Of a DNA stretch of 64,000 nt, positions 54,001 to 63,030 are shown one piece after another; the first letter of the stretch is position 1; every line of letters begins with the position of its first letter. The stretch is taken from assembly GCA_902362805.1 (NCBI GenBank), contig CABIXY010000001.1:310001-374000 (forward strand). The letters run 5' to 3'. Under the pieces are notes generated by a model that saw only the letters and a program-made list of their open reading frames with translations, was not told the DNA's origin and searched no databases. The position numbers and the translations under genes were made by a program. The stretch is from Eubacteriaceae bacterium (GTDB lineage: Bacteria > Bacillota > Clostridia > Peptostreptococcales > Anaerovoracaceae).

Positions 54001-57000
54001 CGAGCAGATCGCAGCTGCCGAGACAGAACAGACTTCCGAGGTTTCCATTTCCGATGAGGAATATGATGCAGTTCGCCGCCCGACTCCGCAAAGGACTTCC
54101 TATGACCCTGCCGCCCCGGTCTATGCTGTGGGCGATACCGTGTATATCGAGAATGACACCTATCAGATCACCGAGCTGCGGGAGGACACCGTGCAGCTTC
54201 TGCCCACCGGCATGGTATATCCCATCTACCGGGCAGAGCGCAAAGAACAGTTCGAGCAGCTGATTCGGGCAGACCGCCGCAATGCTTACTATACCGAGTT
54301 TCTTCCTATTGACCCGGACAAGGCAGATCAGGACCTGCGGGATGTATTGACCCATGGACTTATGGATGAAGCAGATAAAAAACAGGTTTCCACGCTGCTG
54401 CAATCCGGCAGGAGCAACAGCGAGATCGCTTATTGGCTGAGCAGAGCCTATTCTGGTGAGATCGAGACGCTGAATCTGGAGACCGGCGATACTGCCGATT
54501 ACCGTACCACGGCACAGGGCATGGAGCTGGAAGTCCTGGACGCAGAGGAAAAGCGTCTGGCTGTGCTGTATTTTCGCTGGGATGAGGTTGCGCCTTTGCT
54601 GCGCGGGATGTATGCCCGTCAGCTGGATGGCTTTGGACAGGAACGCCCCGAACCGGCTGTCGAATCCCCGACCTTCCATTCCGAGACTGTGGCCGTCTAT
54701 CCGGGCGATAAGAACAATCTACCTTATGATGTGGTGGTGGAACGGTTGCATATTGAGGAGCCGGAGCCGCCAGCCCCTGTAACAGAGCCGGAGAAAACCT
54801 TTGAGGAAGTGCTGGATGAACACCCGGTTTCCATTCAGGTCAACGGCCAGTGGCAGACCTTCCCCAATGCCAAAGCTGCCGAGGAAGCCTCCTATGAGGA
54901 ATACAAGGACAACCTGCGCCGCAATGCACAGAACTTCCGCATTACCGATGAGCATTTGGGTGAAGGCGGTCCGAAAGCCAAGTTCCAGGCAAATGTCAAT
55001 GCCATTCGTTTGCTGAAAGAGCTGGAAGCTGCCGGACAGCAGGCAAGCCCGGAACAGCAGGAAGTCCTATCCCGCTATGTGGGCTGGGGCGGTCTTTCTG
55101 ATGCCTTTGACCCGGAGAAACCGGCATGGGCTTCCGAGTATGCCCAGCTGAAAGAGCTGCTGACCCCGGAGGAATATGTCGCCGCCAGAAGCTCCACCCT
55201 CAACGCCCATTACACCAGCCCTACGGTCATTCAGGCCATCTATGAAGCGGTGGGCCGTATGGGATTTGAGACCGGAAATATTTTGGAGCCATCTATGGGT
55301 GTGGGCAATTTCTTCGGTATGCTGCCGGAGGAAATGAGAAACAGCCGTCTGTACGGCGTGGAGCTGGACCCGGTTTCCGGGCGCATCGCAAAGCAGCTCT
55401 ATCCCAAGGCGGACATCACAGTAGGCGGCTTTGAGACCACCGACAGGCGGGATTTCTTTGACCTTGCCATCGGCAATGTACCTTTCGGTCAGTATCAGGT
55501 CAATGACAAAGCCTACAACAAGCTGAATTTCAGTATTCACAACTACTTTTTCGCCAAAGCACTGGACCAGGTGCGTCCCGGCGGAGTGGTAGCTTTTGTA
55601 ACCTCCCGCTATACTATGGACGCCAAGGATTCCACCGTGCGCCGCTATCTTGCCCAGCGTGCTGAGCTGCTGGGAGCGATCCGTCTGCCGAATGACGCGT
55701 TCAAAAAGAATGCCGGTGCCGAGGTGGTATCGGACATCATCTTCCTCCAAAAGCGGGACCGCCTGCTGGACATTGCACCAGAGTGGACCCAGACCGGACA
55801 GACGCAGGACGGCTTTGCCATCAACCGGTATTTTATCGACCACCCGGAAATGGTGCTGGGCCGACAGGAATCGGAAAGCACCGCCCATGGCATGGACTAC
55901 ACCGTGAATCCCATTGAGGGGCTGGAGCTTGCCGATCAGCTGCATGATGCTGTGAAGTACATTCATGGCACTTATCAGGAGGCAGAACTGCCGGAGCTGG
56001 GCGAGGGCGAAACCATTGACACCTCCATTCCTGCTGACCCAAATGTGAAGAACTATTCCTATGCCATTGTAGACGGACAGGTGTACTACCGGGAAAACAG
56101 CCGCATGGTGCGCCCTGATCTCAACGCCACCGCCGAAGCCCGCGTGAAAGGTCTTGTGGGACTGCGTGATTGTGTGCAGGAACTGATCGACCTTCAGATG
56201 GATGCAGCGGTTCCAGACAGCACCATTACCCAAAAACAGGCGGAACTGAACCGGCTCTATGACAGCTTTTCTGCCAAATACGGTCTCATCAACGACCGTG
56301 CAAACCGGCTGGCTTATGCAGATGATTCTTCCTATTACCTGCTCTGTGCGCTGGAAGTTATCGACGAGGACGGAAAGCTGGAGCGCAAGGCGGATATGTT
56401 CACCAAACGGACCATCAAGCCCCATCAGGCAGTGGTTACTGTGGACACGGCAAGCGAAGCACTGGCGGTGTCCATCTCGGAAAAGGCCTGCGTAGATATG
56501 AGCTATATGAGTCGGCTTACCGGAAAAACAAAAGAAGAACTGGCCGGAGAGCTGCAAGGCGTGATCTTCCGTGTACCGGGACAGTTGGAGAAAGACGGCA
56601 CACCCCATTTTGTGACTGCTGATGAATACCTTTCCGGCAATGTACGCCGCAAACTGCGTCAGGCGCAGCGGGCGGCACAGCAGGACCCGGTTTATGCAGT
56701 CAATGTGGAAGCCCTTACCGCCGCCCAGCCCAAAGACCTGAATGCGTCGGAGATCGAGGTGCGTCTGGGCGCTACCTGGATTGACAAGGAGTACATCCAG
56801 CAGTTTATGTACGAGACCTTCAACACCCCGGTTTATCTCCAGCGCAGCATTGAGGTCAACTATTCCTCCTTTACTGCTGAATGGCAGATCAAGGGGAAAT
56901 CTTCTGTATCCTACAACGATGTGGCAGCTTATACCACCTACGGAACCAGCCGCGCCAACGCCTACAAGATTCTGGAGGATTCCTTAAACCTGCGGGATGT

Positions 57001-59845
57001 CCGTATCTATGACACCATAGAGGACGCAGACGGAAAAGAGCGCCGCGTACTAAACGCCAAGGAGACCACTCTGGCTGCCCAAAAACAGCAGGCGATCCGG
57101 GAAGCCTTTAGGGACTGGATCTGGAGAGACCCGGAGCGCCGCCAGACTTTGGTGCGCCAGTATAACGAAGAAATGAACTCTACCCGTCCCCGCGAGTATG
57201 ATGGCAGCCATATCACTTTTGGCGGCATGAACCCGGCCATTACCCTGCGGGAACACCAGAAAAGTGCCATCGCCCATGTGCTGTATGGCGGAAATACCCT
57301 GCTGGCACACGAAGTAGGCGCGGGCAAAACCTTTGAGATGGTGGCCGCTGCGATGGAAGCCAAACGCCTGGGCTTGTGCCAGAAATCTCTCTTTGTGGTT
57401 CCCAACCACCTGACTGAGCAGTGGGCATCAGAGTTTCTGCGCCTCTATCCTTCTGCCAACATCTTAGTCACAACCAAAAAGGACTTTGAGACCCATAACC
57501 GCAAAAAGTTCTGCGCCCGTATTGCGACCGGTGACTACGACGCCATCATCATGGGACACAGCCAGTTTGAGCGTATCCCCATCAGCCGGGAGCGTCAGGA
57601 AAGGCTTCTCTATGAGCAGATCGACGAGATCACCGAGGGCATCGCAGAGGTGCAGGCCAGCGGCGGCGAGCGTTTTACCGTCAAGCAGCTGGAGCGTACC
57701 AGAAAGTCTCTGGAAGCCAGACTGGAAAAGCTGCAAGCCGAGGGGCGAAAAGATGATGTGGTAACTTTTGAGCAGCTGGGTGTGGACCGGCTGTTTGTGG
57801 ACGAGGCCCACAACTACAAGAACCTGTTTTTATACACAAAAATGCGGAATGTGGCTGGTCTTTCCACATCGGACGCGCAGAAATCCTCCGATATGTTTGC
57901 CAAGTGCCGCTATATGGACGAGATCACCGGAAATCGTGGTGTGATCTTTGCCACCGGCACCCCGGTCAGCAACTCCATGACCGAGCTTTACACCATGCAG
58001 CGTTATCTTCAGTATGAACGCCTGCAAGAACTGAACATGACCCACTTCGACTGCTGGGCTTCCCGATTTGGGGAGACCGTCACAGCATTGGAGCTGGCAC
58101 CGGAGGGAACCGGCTACCGGGCAAGAACGAGATTCAGCAAGTTTTTCAACCTCCCAGAGCTGATGAACCTGTTCAAAGAAGTGGCGGACATCAAGACCGC
58201 CGACCAACTGAATCTGCCTACCCCGGAAGTGGAGTACCACAACATCGTGGCGCAGCCCACCGAACATCAGCAGGAAATGGTCAAAGCTCTTTCGGAGCGT
58301 GCATCGCTGGTACACAGCGGAACTGTTGACCCGTCCCAGGATAACATGCTCAAGATTACCTCGGATGGCCGTAAGTTGGGGCTTGACCAGAGGATCGTCA
58401 ACCAGATGCTGCCGGACGAACCTGGCACAAAGGTCAATCAGTGTGTGGACAACATCATGCAGATCTGGCGGGACGGCAAAGCTGACAAGCTGACCCAGCT
58501 GGTGTTCTGCGACATTTCTACACCACAGGCAAAGGCTCCTGCAAGCAAGGCGGCGAAAACGCTGGATAATCCACTGCTTCACGCATTGGAAGGCACTGTG
58601 CCTCTGCCGGAGCAGGAGCCGGCCTTTACGGTATATGACGATATTCGTCAGAAACTTATTGCCCAGGGGATGCCTGCCGACCAGATCGCTTTTATCCATG
58701 AAGCCAATACCGAAGTGCGGAAAAAGGAGCTGTTCTCTAAAGTCCGTACCGGTCAGGTTCGTGTCCTCTTAGGCAGCACCGCCAAGATGGGCGCAGGCAC
58801 CAATGTGCAGGACCGTCTGGTGGCACTTCATGACCTGGACTGTCCGTGGAGACCGGGAGACCTTGCCCAGCGCAAGGGTCGTATCGAGCGTCAGGGTAAC
58901 AAGAATCCTCTTGTCCATGTGTACCGCTATGTGACAGAAGGAACCTTTGATGCATACCTCTGGCAGACGGTGGAGAATAAGCAGAAATTCATCAGCCAGA
59001 TCATGACTTCTAAATCGCCGGTGCGTTCCTGCGATGATGTGGATGAAACAGCCCTCAGTTTTGCCGAGATCAAGGCTCTGTGTGCTGGAGATCCCCGCAT
59101 CAAGGAGCGTATGGATTTGGATGTGGAGGTATCCCGCCTGAAGCTGATGAAAGCCGACCACCAGAGCAAGCAATATCGTCTGGAGGACCAGCTGCTCAAA
59201 TACTTCCCGGAGGAGATTGAAAAGCACAAAGGCTTTATCAAGGGCTTTGAATCCGATCTGGAGGTTTTGGCAGCGCACCCGCACCCGGAGGACGGTTTTG
59301 CTGGTATGGAAATCCGCGGCGATCTGCTGACCGATAAGGAGAACGCCGGTGCAGCCCTTTTGGATGCCTGCAAGGAGGTCAAAACCTCCGATCCGGTGCA
59401 GATCGGCAACTACCGGGGCTATGCCATATCCGTGGAATTTTCCGCTTGGAAACAGGAGTATACGCTCCTGCTGAAAGGACAGATGACCCACCGGGCAACC
59501 CTTGGTACAGACCCTCGCGGAAATCTTACCCGTATCGACAATGCCCTCGCCCAGATGCCCCAGCGTCTGGAGGCGGCAAAGGCCCAACTGGATAACCTCT
59601 ATCAGCAGCAGGCTGCGGCAAAGGAGGAAGTAGGAAAGCCATTCCTTTATGAAGAAGAACTGAGAAGCAAAAACGCCCGTCTGGTGGAGCTGGATACTTT
59701 GCTCAACATCGACGGAAAGGGACAGGCACACGCCGAGGCTGTTGTTGCCAAAAGCACACGGCCTTCGGTGCTGGATCATCTGAAACGCCCGGTGCCGCCC
59801 CGCAGTACAGACAAGAAACCAAAACAGCATGAGGAGGTGCGATAA
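51062..59845 (+). CDS. Giant N6-adenine methylase / SNF2-type helicase of conjugative elements
   Basis: 2927 residues. Order: ArdC-like N-terminal domain (about 1-255); disordered charged linker (258-376) which is read from the tnpV region; four or so related modules of about 100 residues with DIDxVL-, EDEIDTA-, QEDIDTA-type openings (about 395-1190); N6-methyltransferase with LEPSMGVGNFFG near 1409 and motif IV NVPF near 1472 (usually NPPF); SNF2-type helicase with Walker A HEVGAGKT near 2083, DEAH near 2246 and a helicase-C segment GAGTNVQDRL..QRKGRIERQGN near 2580-2615. Predicted to modify or remodel the element's DNA during transfer or to defend it. Methylase activity with NVPF is uncertain. 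Confidence 0.9.
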   Translation: MPTKAELYAQMADKVATQLTGSWQEWAGFLTTASRLYKYPFHEQLMIYAQRPDATACAEYDLWNEKMGRYVRRGSKGIALVDDSGDRPRLRYVFDISDTGTREHSRTPWLWQLEERHLDSVQVMLERTYDVSGDDLAGQLTEVAGKLAEEYWTEHQQDFFYIVDGSFLEEYDEFNIGVQFKAAATVSITYALMSRCGLEPERYFDHEDFMAIFDFNTPSTIGALGTAVSQINQQVLRQIGVTVRNAEREANQERSKQDEQSHDLYPERRLSDSRPEAEPAAGETPGQVRKDEENLPERTSSHPLQPDVAEREAVPAPSGDRRDRPEQTGADDAPAGEGSGSHRGTESQRSHEVGGADEQLQSPGRGNPDGGAYQQLTLNLFLSEAEQIQSIDEAENVAHTSSAFSFAQNDIDHVLRLGGNTDRQRERVVAAFEKQKTTAEISEILKTLYHGGNGLGSVSAWYAEDGIHLSHGKSVRYDRSAQVISWESAAERIGELLESGQFASNVELAEAAGYERSLLAEKLWYLYHDLSEDARKAGYLSCLSEIKGNGFPEETHRLTEQLNDPAFRQTLKEEYAAFWTAYQQDRDLLRFHYHRPREIWENLKDLDLPRRTFSSDLSQVPTVQHFITEDEIDTAMTGGSSFAGGKGRIYAFFMENHTDKEKVRFLKDEYGIGGRSHALSGATHSGEDHDGKGLHYKKQDCPDVHLNWEKVSKRITSLVQKGRYLTEQEQAQYDKIQAEKDLAEEDAIQAQQPEIEEETPKPTLREQFEQYKPVVTAAISEDVAYRNACGHSDRENAVIEGNAAVRRAVLGSKDMELIRLYSDVPEFRQRLHREVIDETYPKLHELLRPLSQEDIDTALCAWNGNIESKHAVVRYMKDHAREKDTAAWLAQEYGGSNSPFVVRAGSPEETQLPWPKVQRRLAQLIQEDRFYTEEEQDRFDNIDPIAIREALEERGIVNGQVADPEKLDNDPFIQQVMSDAEQIAAAETEQTSEVSISDEEYDAVRRPTPQRTSYDPAAPVYAVGDTVYIENDTYQITELREDTVQLLPTGMVYPIYRAERKEQFEQLIRADRRNAYYTEFLPIDPDKADQDLRDVLTHGLMDEADKKQVSTLLQSGRSNSEIAYWLSRAYSGEIETLNLETGDTADYRTTAQGMELEVLDAEEKRLAVLYFRWDEVAPLLRGMYARQLDGFGQERPEPAVESPTFHSETVAVYPGDKNNLPYDVVVERLHIEEPEPPAPVTEPEKTFEEVLDEHPVSIQVNGQWQTFPNAKAAEEASYEEYKDNLRRNAQNFRITDEHLGEGGPKAKFQANVNAIRLLKELEAAGQQASPEQQEVLSRYVGWGGLSDAFDPEKPAWASEYAQLKELLTPEEYVAARSSTLNAHYTSPTVIQAIYEAVGRMGFETGNILEPSMGVGNFFGMLPEEMRNSRLYGVELDPVSGRIAKQLYPKADITVGGFETTDRRDFFDLAIGNVPFGQYQVNDKAYNKLNFSIHNYFFAKALDQVRPGGVVAFVTSRYTMDAKDSTVRRYLAQRAELLGAIRLPNDAFKKNAGAEVVSDIIFLQKRDRLLDIAPEWTQTGQTQDGFAINRYFIDHPEMVLGRQESESTAHGMDYTVNPIEGLELADQLHDAVKYIHGTYQEAELPELGEGETIDTSIPADPNVKNYSYAIVDGQVYYRENSRMVRPDLNATAEARVKGLVGLRDCVQELIDLQMDAAVPDSTITQKQAELNRLYDSFSAKYGLINDRANRLAYADDSSYYLLCALEVIDEDGKLERKADMFTKRTIKPHQAVVTVDTASEALAVSISEKACVDMSYMSRLTGKTKEELAGELQGVIFRVPGQLEKDGTPHFVTADEYLSGNVRRKLRQAQRAAQQDPVYAVNVEALTAAQPKDLNASEIEVRLGATWIDKEYIQQFMYETFNTPVYLQRSIEVNYSSFTAEWQIKGKSSVSYNDVAAYTTYGTSRANAYKILEDSLNLRDVRIYDTIEDADGKERRVLNAKETTLAAQKQQAIREAFRDWIWRDPERRQTLVRQYNEEMNSTRPREYDGSHITFGGMNPAITLREHQKSAIAHVLYGGNTLLAHEVGAGKTFEMVAAAMEAKRLGLCQKSLFVVPNHLTEQWASEFLRLYPSANILVTTKKDFETHNRKKFCARIATGDYDAIIMGHSQFERIPISRERQERLLYEQIDEITEGIAEVQASGGERFTVKQLERTRKSLEARLEKLQAEGRKDDVVTFEQLGVDRLFVDEAHNYKNLFLYTKMRNVAGLSTSDAQKSSDMFAKCRYMDEITGNRGVIFATGTPVSNSMTELYTMQRYLQYERLQELNMTHFDCWASRFGETVTALELAPEGTGYRARTRFSKFFNLPELMNLFKEVADIKTADQLNLPTPEVEYHNIVAQPTEHQQEMVKALSERASLVHSGTVDPSQDNMLKITSDGRKLGLDQRIVNQMLPDEPGTKVNQCVDNIMQIWRDGKADKLTQLVFCDISTPQAKAPASKAAKTLDNPLLHALEGTVPLPEQEPAFTVYDDIRQKLIAQGMPADQIAFIHEANTEVRKKELFSKVRTGQVRVLLGSTAKMGAGTNVQDRLVALHDLDCPWRPGDLAQRKGRIERQGNKNPLVHVYRYVTEGTFDAYLWQTVENKQKFISQIMTSKSPVRSCDDVDETALSFAEIKALCAGDPRIKERMDLDVEVSRLKLMKADHQSKQYRLEDQLLKYFPEEIEKHKGFIKGFESDLEVLAAHPHPEDGFAGMEIRGDLLTDKENAGAALLDACKEVKTSDPVQIGNYRGYAISVEFSAWKQEYTLLLKGQMTHRATLGTDPRGNLTRIDNALAQMPQRLEAAKAQLDNLYQQQAAAKEEVGKPFLYEEELRSKNARLVELDTLLNIDGKGQAHAEAVVAKSTRPSVLDHLKRPVPPRSTDKKPKQHEEVR
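51834..52190 (+). CDS. tnpV: TnpV family protein, nested in another frame of the giant helicase gene
   Basis: 118 residues: MNNPMTYIQNGDYLIPDLKL, EKPLGKYGRMRKTYLKEHRP, LYNQMLLSEKL and a C-terminal WVGLMNNCKAQAEEILMAEL match TnpV, a small protein linked to Tn4451/Tn1549-type elements. GAAAGGAG and 8 nt precede the ATG. The whole gene lies in frame +1 relative to the surrounding 2927-residue protein, where the same DNA encodes a Pro/Glu/Arg-rich linker (residues 258-376). Both frames look coding, so the DNA is read twice. Confidence 0.8.
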   Translation: MNNPMTYIQNGDYLIPDLKLSQQPEKPLGKYGRMRKTYLKEHRPILYNQMLLSEKLYPHLLEIDETAQSRLEQMMPQLAKEAGATEELKASDPMKWVGLMNNCKAQAEEILMAELINS

Positions 59846-59846
59846 C

Positions 59847-60665
59847 ATGAATACCAACGATCTGAATACGGCTCTTTATGAAAAGATGGCTGCTGAGCAG
59901 GAAAAATACAGGGACTGGCTGAAAAGCCGACCCCCGGAAGAAATCCTGCACCACACCTATGAATATACTGTCCGTGAGGATATTGTGATGGCAATGGAGG
60001 AGCTGGAGCTGACCGACGCCCAGGCCCAGGCACTTTTGGAATCTTCTTTGCCGCTGGCGGATGTGTACCGCTACTTTGAAAAGCTGGAGACCGGTCACAT
60101 GGATGTGATCCGGGACAGCATTGAGAACCGTGCCGACGATGTGTGCAGAGCTAAAGAGGAACTGCGAACAACACCGATCTATCCCCATTCAGCTGCCTAT
60201 GCGAGAGAACATGGGGAGCTGGAGCAGTACCGAGCTTCCAACAATGTAAATCGCCAATGCAAGGAGTCTATTGAAGCGGCGGTGCGGGAATACTTCGACG
60301 GAATGTATCTCAGTCACGATGCGGCAAAGGGTGTGATCGAGACCTATGGCATGGAGCGTGTGGCTTTGGTTCTGGCCAACACCGTCCAGCTTCAGGACTG
60401 GGATGGGCGCTACTCCCGACGCAATAAGGAATGGGCTAAGACCATTCCCAACGAGAACCCCGAAACCGTCCGTTGTGGTTATGCCTTAAACAGCCACCCT
60501 GCTGTGCTGGATGGCTTTATTGATCTGGTGCGAGAAGAACAGCAGCGCAGCCGTACTCAGGGAGAAAAGATACAACCGTCCCGCCCCTCTGTACGGGATA
60601 AGCTCAAGCAGGAACTGCCTGCCCATAAGCCTGCCGCCCCGAAGAAACAGGGACCGGAGAGATAA
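59847..60665 (+). CDS. DUF3848-DUF3849 protein
   Basis: 272 residues. The first 100 residues (LYEKMAAEQEKYRDWL, HHTYEYTVREDIVMAMEE) fit DUF3848; the rest, with REHGELEQYRASNNVN, VLANTVQLQDWDGRYS and YALNSHPAVLDGFIDLVR, fits DUF3849. Frequent just downstream of the giant helicase in this family. The start at 59847 has GAGGAGGTG upstream; the C-terminus is basic. Role unknown, DNA-associated by context. Confidence 0.85.
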   Translation: MNTNDLNTALYEKMAAEQEKYRDWLKSRPPEEILHHTYEYTVREDIVMAMEELELTDAQAQALLESSLPLADVYRYFEKLETGHMDVIRDSIENRADDVCRAKEELRTTPIYPHSAAYAREHGELEQYRASNNVNRQCKESIEAAVREYFDGMYLSHDAAKGVIETYGMERVALVLANTVQLQDWDGRYSRRNKEWAKTIPNENPETVRCGYALNSHPAVLDGFIDLVREEQQRSRTQGEKIQPSRPSVRDKLKQELPAHKPAAPKKQGPER

Positions 60666-60667
60666 CC

Positions 60668-61006
60668 ATGGCAAAGCGTAAGCGGGATATGCAATTAAAC
60701 TTTAGAGTTTCAGCGGAGGAGCTTGCTGTGATTGAGCAAAAAATGTCTCAGTTTGGAACCTCCAACCGTGAAGCCTATCTAAGAAAAATGGCGCTGGATG
60801 GGTATGTAGTCAAGCTGGAGCTGCCGGAGCTGAAGGAGCTTGTTTCCCTGATGCGCCGAAACAGCAACAACTTAAACCAGCTGACCCGTAAAGTGCATGA
60901 GACTGGGCGGGTTTATGATGCTGACTTGGAGGATATATCCCAGCGGCAGGAACAGTTATGGGAGGGCGTAGAGGAAATCCTTACCCAGCTTTCCGAACTT
61001 TTATAA
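60668..61006 (+). CDS. mobC: MobC-family relaxosome accessory protein
   Basis: 112 residues with a ribbon-helix-helix-like start (KRDMQLNFRVSAEELAVIEQKM) and RRNSNNLNQLTRKVHETG, the MobC/BMC signature. It binds oriT DNA and recruits the relaxase. Normally it abuts the relaxase gene; here about 2.4 kb of cargo (61.0-63.4 kb) separates them. oriT is expected in the vicinity but was not identified. Confidence 0.88.
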   Translation: MAKRKRDMQLNFRVSAEELAVIEQKMSQFGTSNREAYLRKMALDGYVVKLELPELKELVSLMRRNSNNLNQLTRKVHETGRVYDADLEDISQRQEQLWEGVEEILTQLSELL

Positions 61007-61161
61007 CAGGGATAGATACTCCATTTGCGGAGGGAGGAACGGCATTACTTCGCTGCTCCTCTCTCCGCTTTTTCTTTTTATCGGTATCCTTGTCTTTTGC
61101 CTGCCCATGCCGGATAATATGATTAGAAAAGATACCAAGAACGCTGCAAGGAGGAAATGAC

Positions 61162-61461
61162 ATGAAGATTTTGAAAGGGCTTTTGATGATTATAACTGCA
61201 CCGGTCATTTTGGTGCTGACGCTTTTTGTCTGGCTCTGCACGGGGCTGATCTACATATCCGGTCTGGTGCTTGGTCTGCTCAGCACTGTAATTGCTCTGC
61301 TTGGCGTGGCTGTGCTTATTACCTATTCCCCGCAAAATGGTGTGATTTTGCTGGTTATGGCATTTTTGATTAGCCCTATGGGGCTGCCGTTGGCTGCAAT
61401 CTGGCTGATGGGTAAGGTGCAGAGTTTGAAATTTGCCATTCAGGATTGGGTTTATGGATAA
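61162..61461 (+). CDS. CD1845-family small membrane protein
   Basis: 99 residues, four hydrophobic segments (about 5-30, 33-52, 57-80, 82-95). MKILKGLLMIITAPVILVL matches CD1845-type proteins of clostridial conjugative elements. AAGGAGG upstream. Function unknown. Confidence 0.75.
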   Translation: MKILKGLLMIITAPVILVLTLFVWLCTGLIYISGLVLGLLSTVIALLGVAVLITYSPQNGVILLVMAFLISPMGLPLAAIWLMGKVQSLKFAIQDWVYG

Positions 61462-61532
61462 AAAATACGCAAAGCCACAAAATGCCAAACACCGTCTGTT
61501 AAATTTGGAAAGAGAAACTATATATCCACGAC

Positions 61533-61567
61533 TTTACTTTTGAACTAATATTGAATATAATATTAGT
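61533..61567 (+). promoter_or_regulatory. AbiE operon promoter with palindromic operator
   Basis: TTTACT (61533-61538), 17 nt, TATAAT (61556-61561). A perfect 9-bp inverted repeat ACTAATATT-6-AATATTAGT (61544-61567) covers the -10. AbiEi antitoxins of known systems bind inverted repeats in their promoters, so autoregulation is expected. Confidence 0.75.
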
Positions 61568-61582
61568 ACGAAAGGAAGTGAC

Positions 61583-62179
61583 ATGATGGGACAATTTGAA
61601 CAGCTGGATCAGATGCTAACAGCACAAGAAGGAATGCTGCGAACATCACAGGTCGTATCCTCTGGAATTTCAAAGCCGGTATTTTATGATTATGTGCGTT
61701 CACGAGATTTGGATAGAGTTGCACATGGGATTTATCTGTCCAAAGATTCCTGGGTGGATGCCATGTATCTGCTTCATTTGCGATTTGAACAAGCAGTATT
61801 TTCACATGAAACAGCTTTATTTTTTCACGATCTGACAGACCGTGAACCAATAGAATATACAGTTACGGTCAAAACTGGATGCAATCCAAGCAAAATGAAA
61901 GCAGAAGGCATTCAAGTTTTTACGATTAAAGCAGACTTACATGATGTAGGACTTACAACAGCGAAAACTCCGTTCGGGCATACTGTGCCGGTTTATGATA
62001 TGGAGCGAACGATCTGTGATTTGCTCAGAAGCCGTAGCAGAATTGAAATTCAGACCTTTCAGGGAGCACTGAAAGCGTATGCCCGTAGAAAAGATAAGAA
62101 CCTGCGAGCTTTAATGCAATATGCCGGGATGTTCAAGGTGGAAAAAATTTTACGACAGTATTTGGAGGTACTTTTATGA
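61583..62179 (+). CDS. AbiEi-family antitoxin
   Basis: 198 residues with an N-terminal winged helix (LTAQEGMLRTSQVVSSGISK..VRSRDLDRVAHGIYL) and a C-terminal domain with TVKTGCNPSKMKAEG and DMERTICDLLRSR. AbiEi proteins neutralise AbiEii indirectly (type IV) and repress the operon. GGAAGTG upstream. It overlaps the toxin gene by 4 nt. Lower GC than the transfer genes, so it was acquired separately. Confidence 0.9.
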   Translation: MMGQFEQLDQMLTAQEGMLRTSQVVSSGISKPVFYDYVRSRDLDRVAHGIYLSKDSWVDAMYLLHLRFEQAVFSHETALFFHDLTDREPIEYTVTVKTGCNPSKMKAEGIQVFTIKADLHDVGLTTAKTPFGHTVPVYDMERTICDLLRSRSRIEIQTFQGALKAYARRKDKNLRALMQYAGMFKVEKILRQYLEVLL

Positions 62180-63030
62180 TAAAAACAGCAAGGCAGCTTA
62201 AAGATTTAATACGAAACCTTTCCAGAGAAAAATCCGCAGATGCTCAGATTTTAATGAGGAACTACATGATGGAGCGTTTTTTGGAGCGTATTTCTCTTTC
62301 TGAGTATCGTGATAAGTTTATCTTAAAGGGTGGTATGTTGGTAGCGGCTATGGTTGGATTGGATGCCCGCTCTACGATGGATTTGGATGCAACCATAAAA
62401 GGAGCTAATGTTAATGTGGAGGATATTGAGAATCTAATTTCATCAATCGTAACTGTTCCGATTGATGATGGTGTTAAATTTCAGCTGAAAAGTATTTCGG
62501 AGATTATGGATGAAGCAGAGTATCCGGGGATTCGTGTCAGCATGAGTACAACATTCGATGGTGTAGTGACCCCTTTGAAAATTGATATTTCTACGGGAGA
62601 TGCAATCACTCCAAGAGAGGTTCGGTATTCATTCAAACTTATGCTGGAAGATCGCTCCATTGATATTTGGGCTTATAATTTAGAAACTGTGCTGGCAGAA
62701 AAACTGGAAACCATTATTACCAGAACCACAACCAATACCCGCATGAGAGATTTCTACGATATTTACATTTTAGAACAGCTGCATGGAACCACGCTGAACC
62801 CGAAAATTTTACATGATGCGCTTCTGGCAACTGCTCATAAACGGGGATCGGAGAAGTATCTTAACCAGGCTGAAGAAGTTTTTGACGAAGTGGAAAATGA
62901 TTCGGTTATGCAAAAACTTTGGGAGGCATACCGTAAAAAGTTTTCTTATGCTTCTGATTTGGAATGGGATGTGATTATGAAAGCAATTCGCAGGTTATAT
63001 GTTCTTTGCGAGAAGGGCATCAGCTTATGA
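62176..63030 (+). CDS. AbiEii-family nucleotidyltransferase toxin
   Basis: 284 residues. DNA polymerase-beta-like nucleotidyltransferase motifs: KGGMLVAAMVG (about 50-60), STMDLDATIKG (metal-binding DxD at about 71) and LKIDISTGD (third acidic residue). Family AbiEii proteins modify tRNA 3' ends with nucleotides and cause abortive phage infection or plasmid stability. Co-translated with the antitoxin (ATGA overlap); the next gene overlaps its stop too. Confidence 0.9.
   Translation: MIKTARQLKDLIRNLSREKSADAQILMRNYMMERFLERISLSEYRDKFILKGGMLVAAMVGLDARSTMDLDATIKGANVNVEDIENLISSIVTVPIDDGVKFQLKSISEIMDEAEYPGIRVSMSTTFDGVVTPLKIDISTGDAITPREVRYSFKLMLEDRSIDIWAYNLETVLAEKLETIITRTTTNTRMRDFYDIYILEQLHGTTLNPKILHDALLATAHKRGSEKYLNQAEEVFDEVENDSVMQKLWEAYRKKFSYASDLEWDVIMKAIRRLYVLCEKGISL

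Noticed and set aside
53210..56608. 489- and 513-codon open frames on the minus strand
   Set aside because: Both lie opposite the giant methylase/helicase gene whose sense frame has clear domains; products are Leu/Gln/His-rich with no family match.
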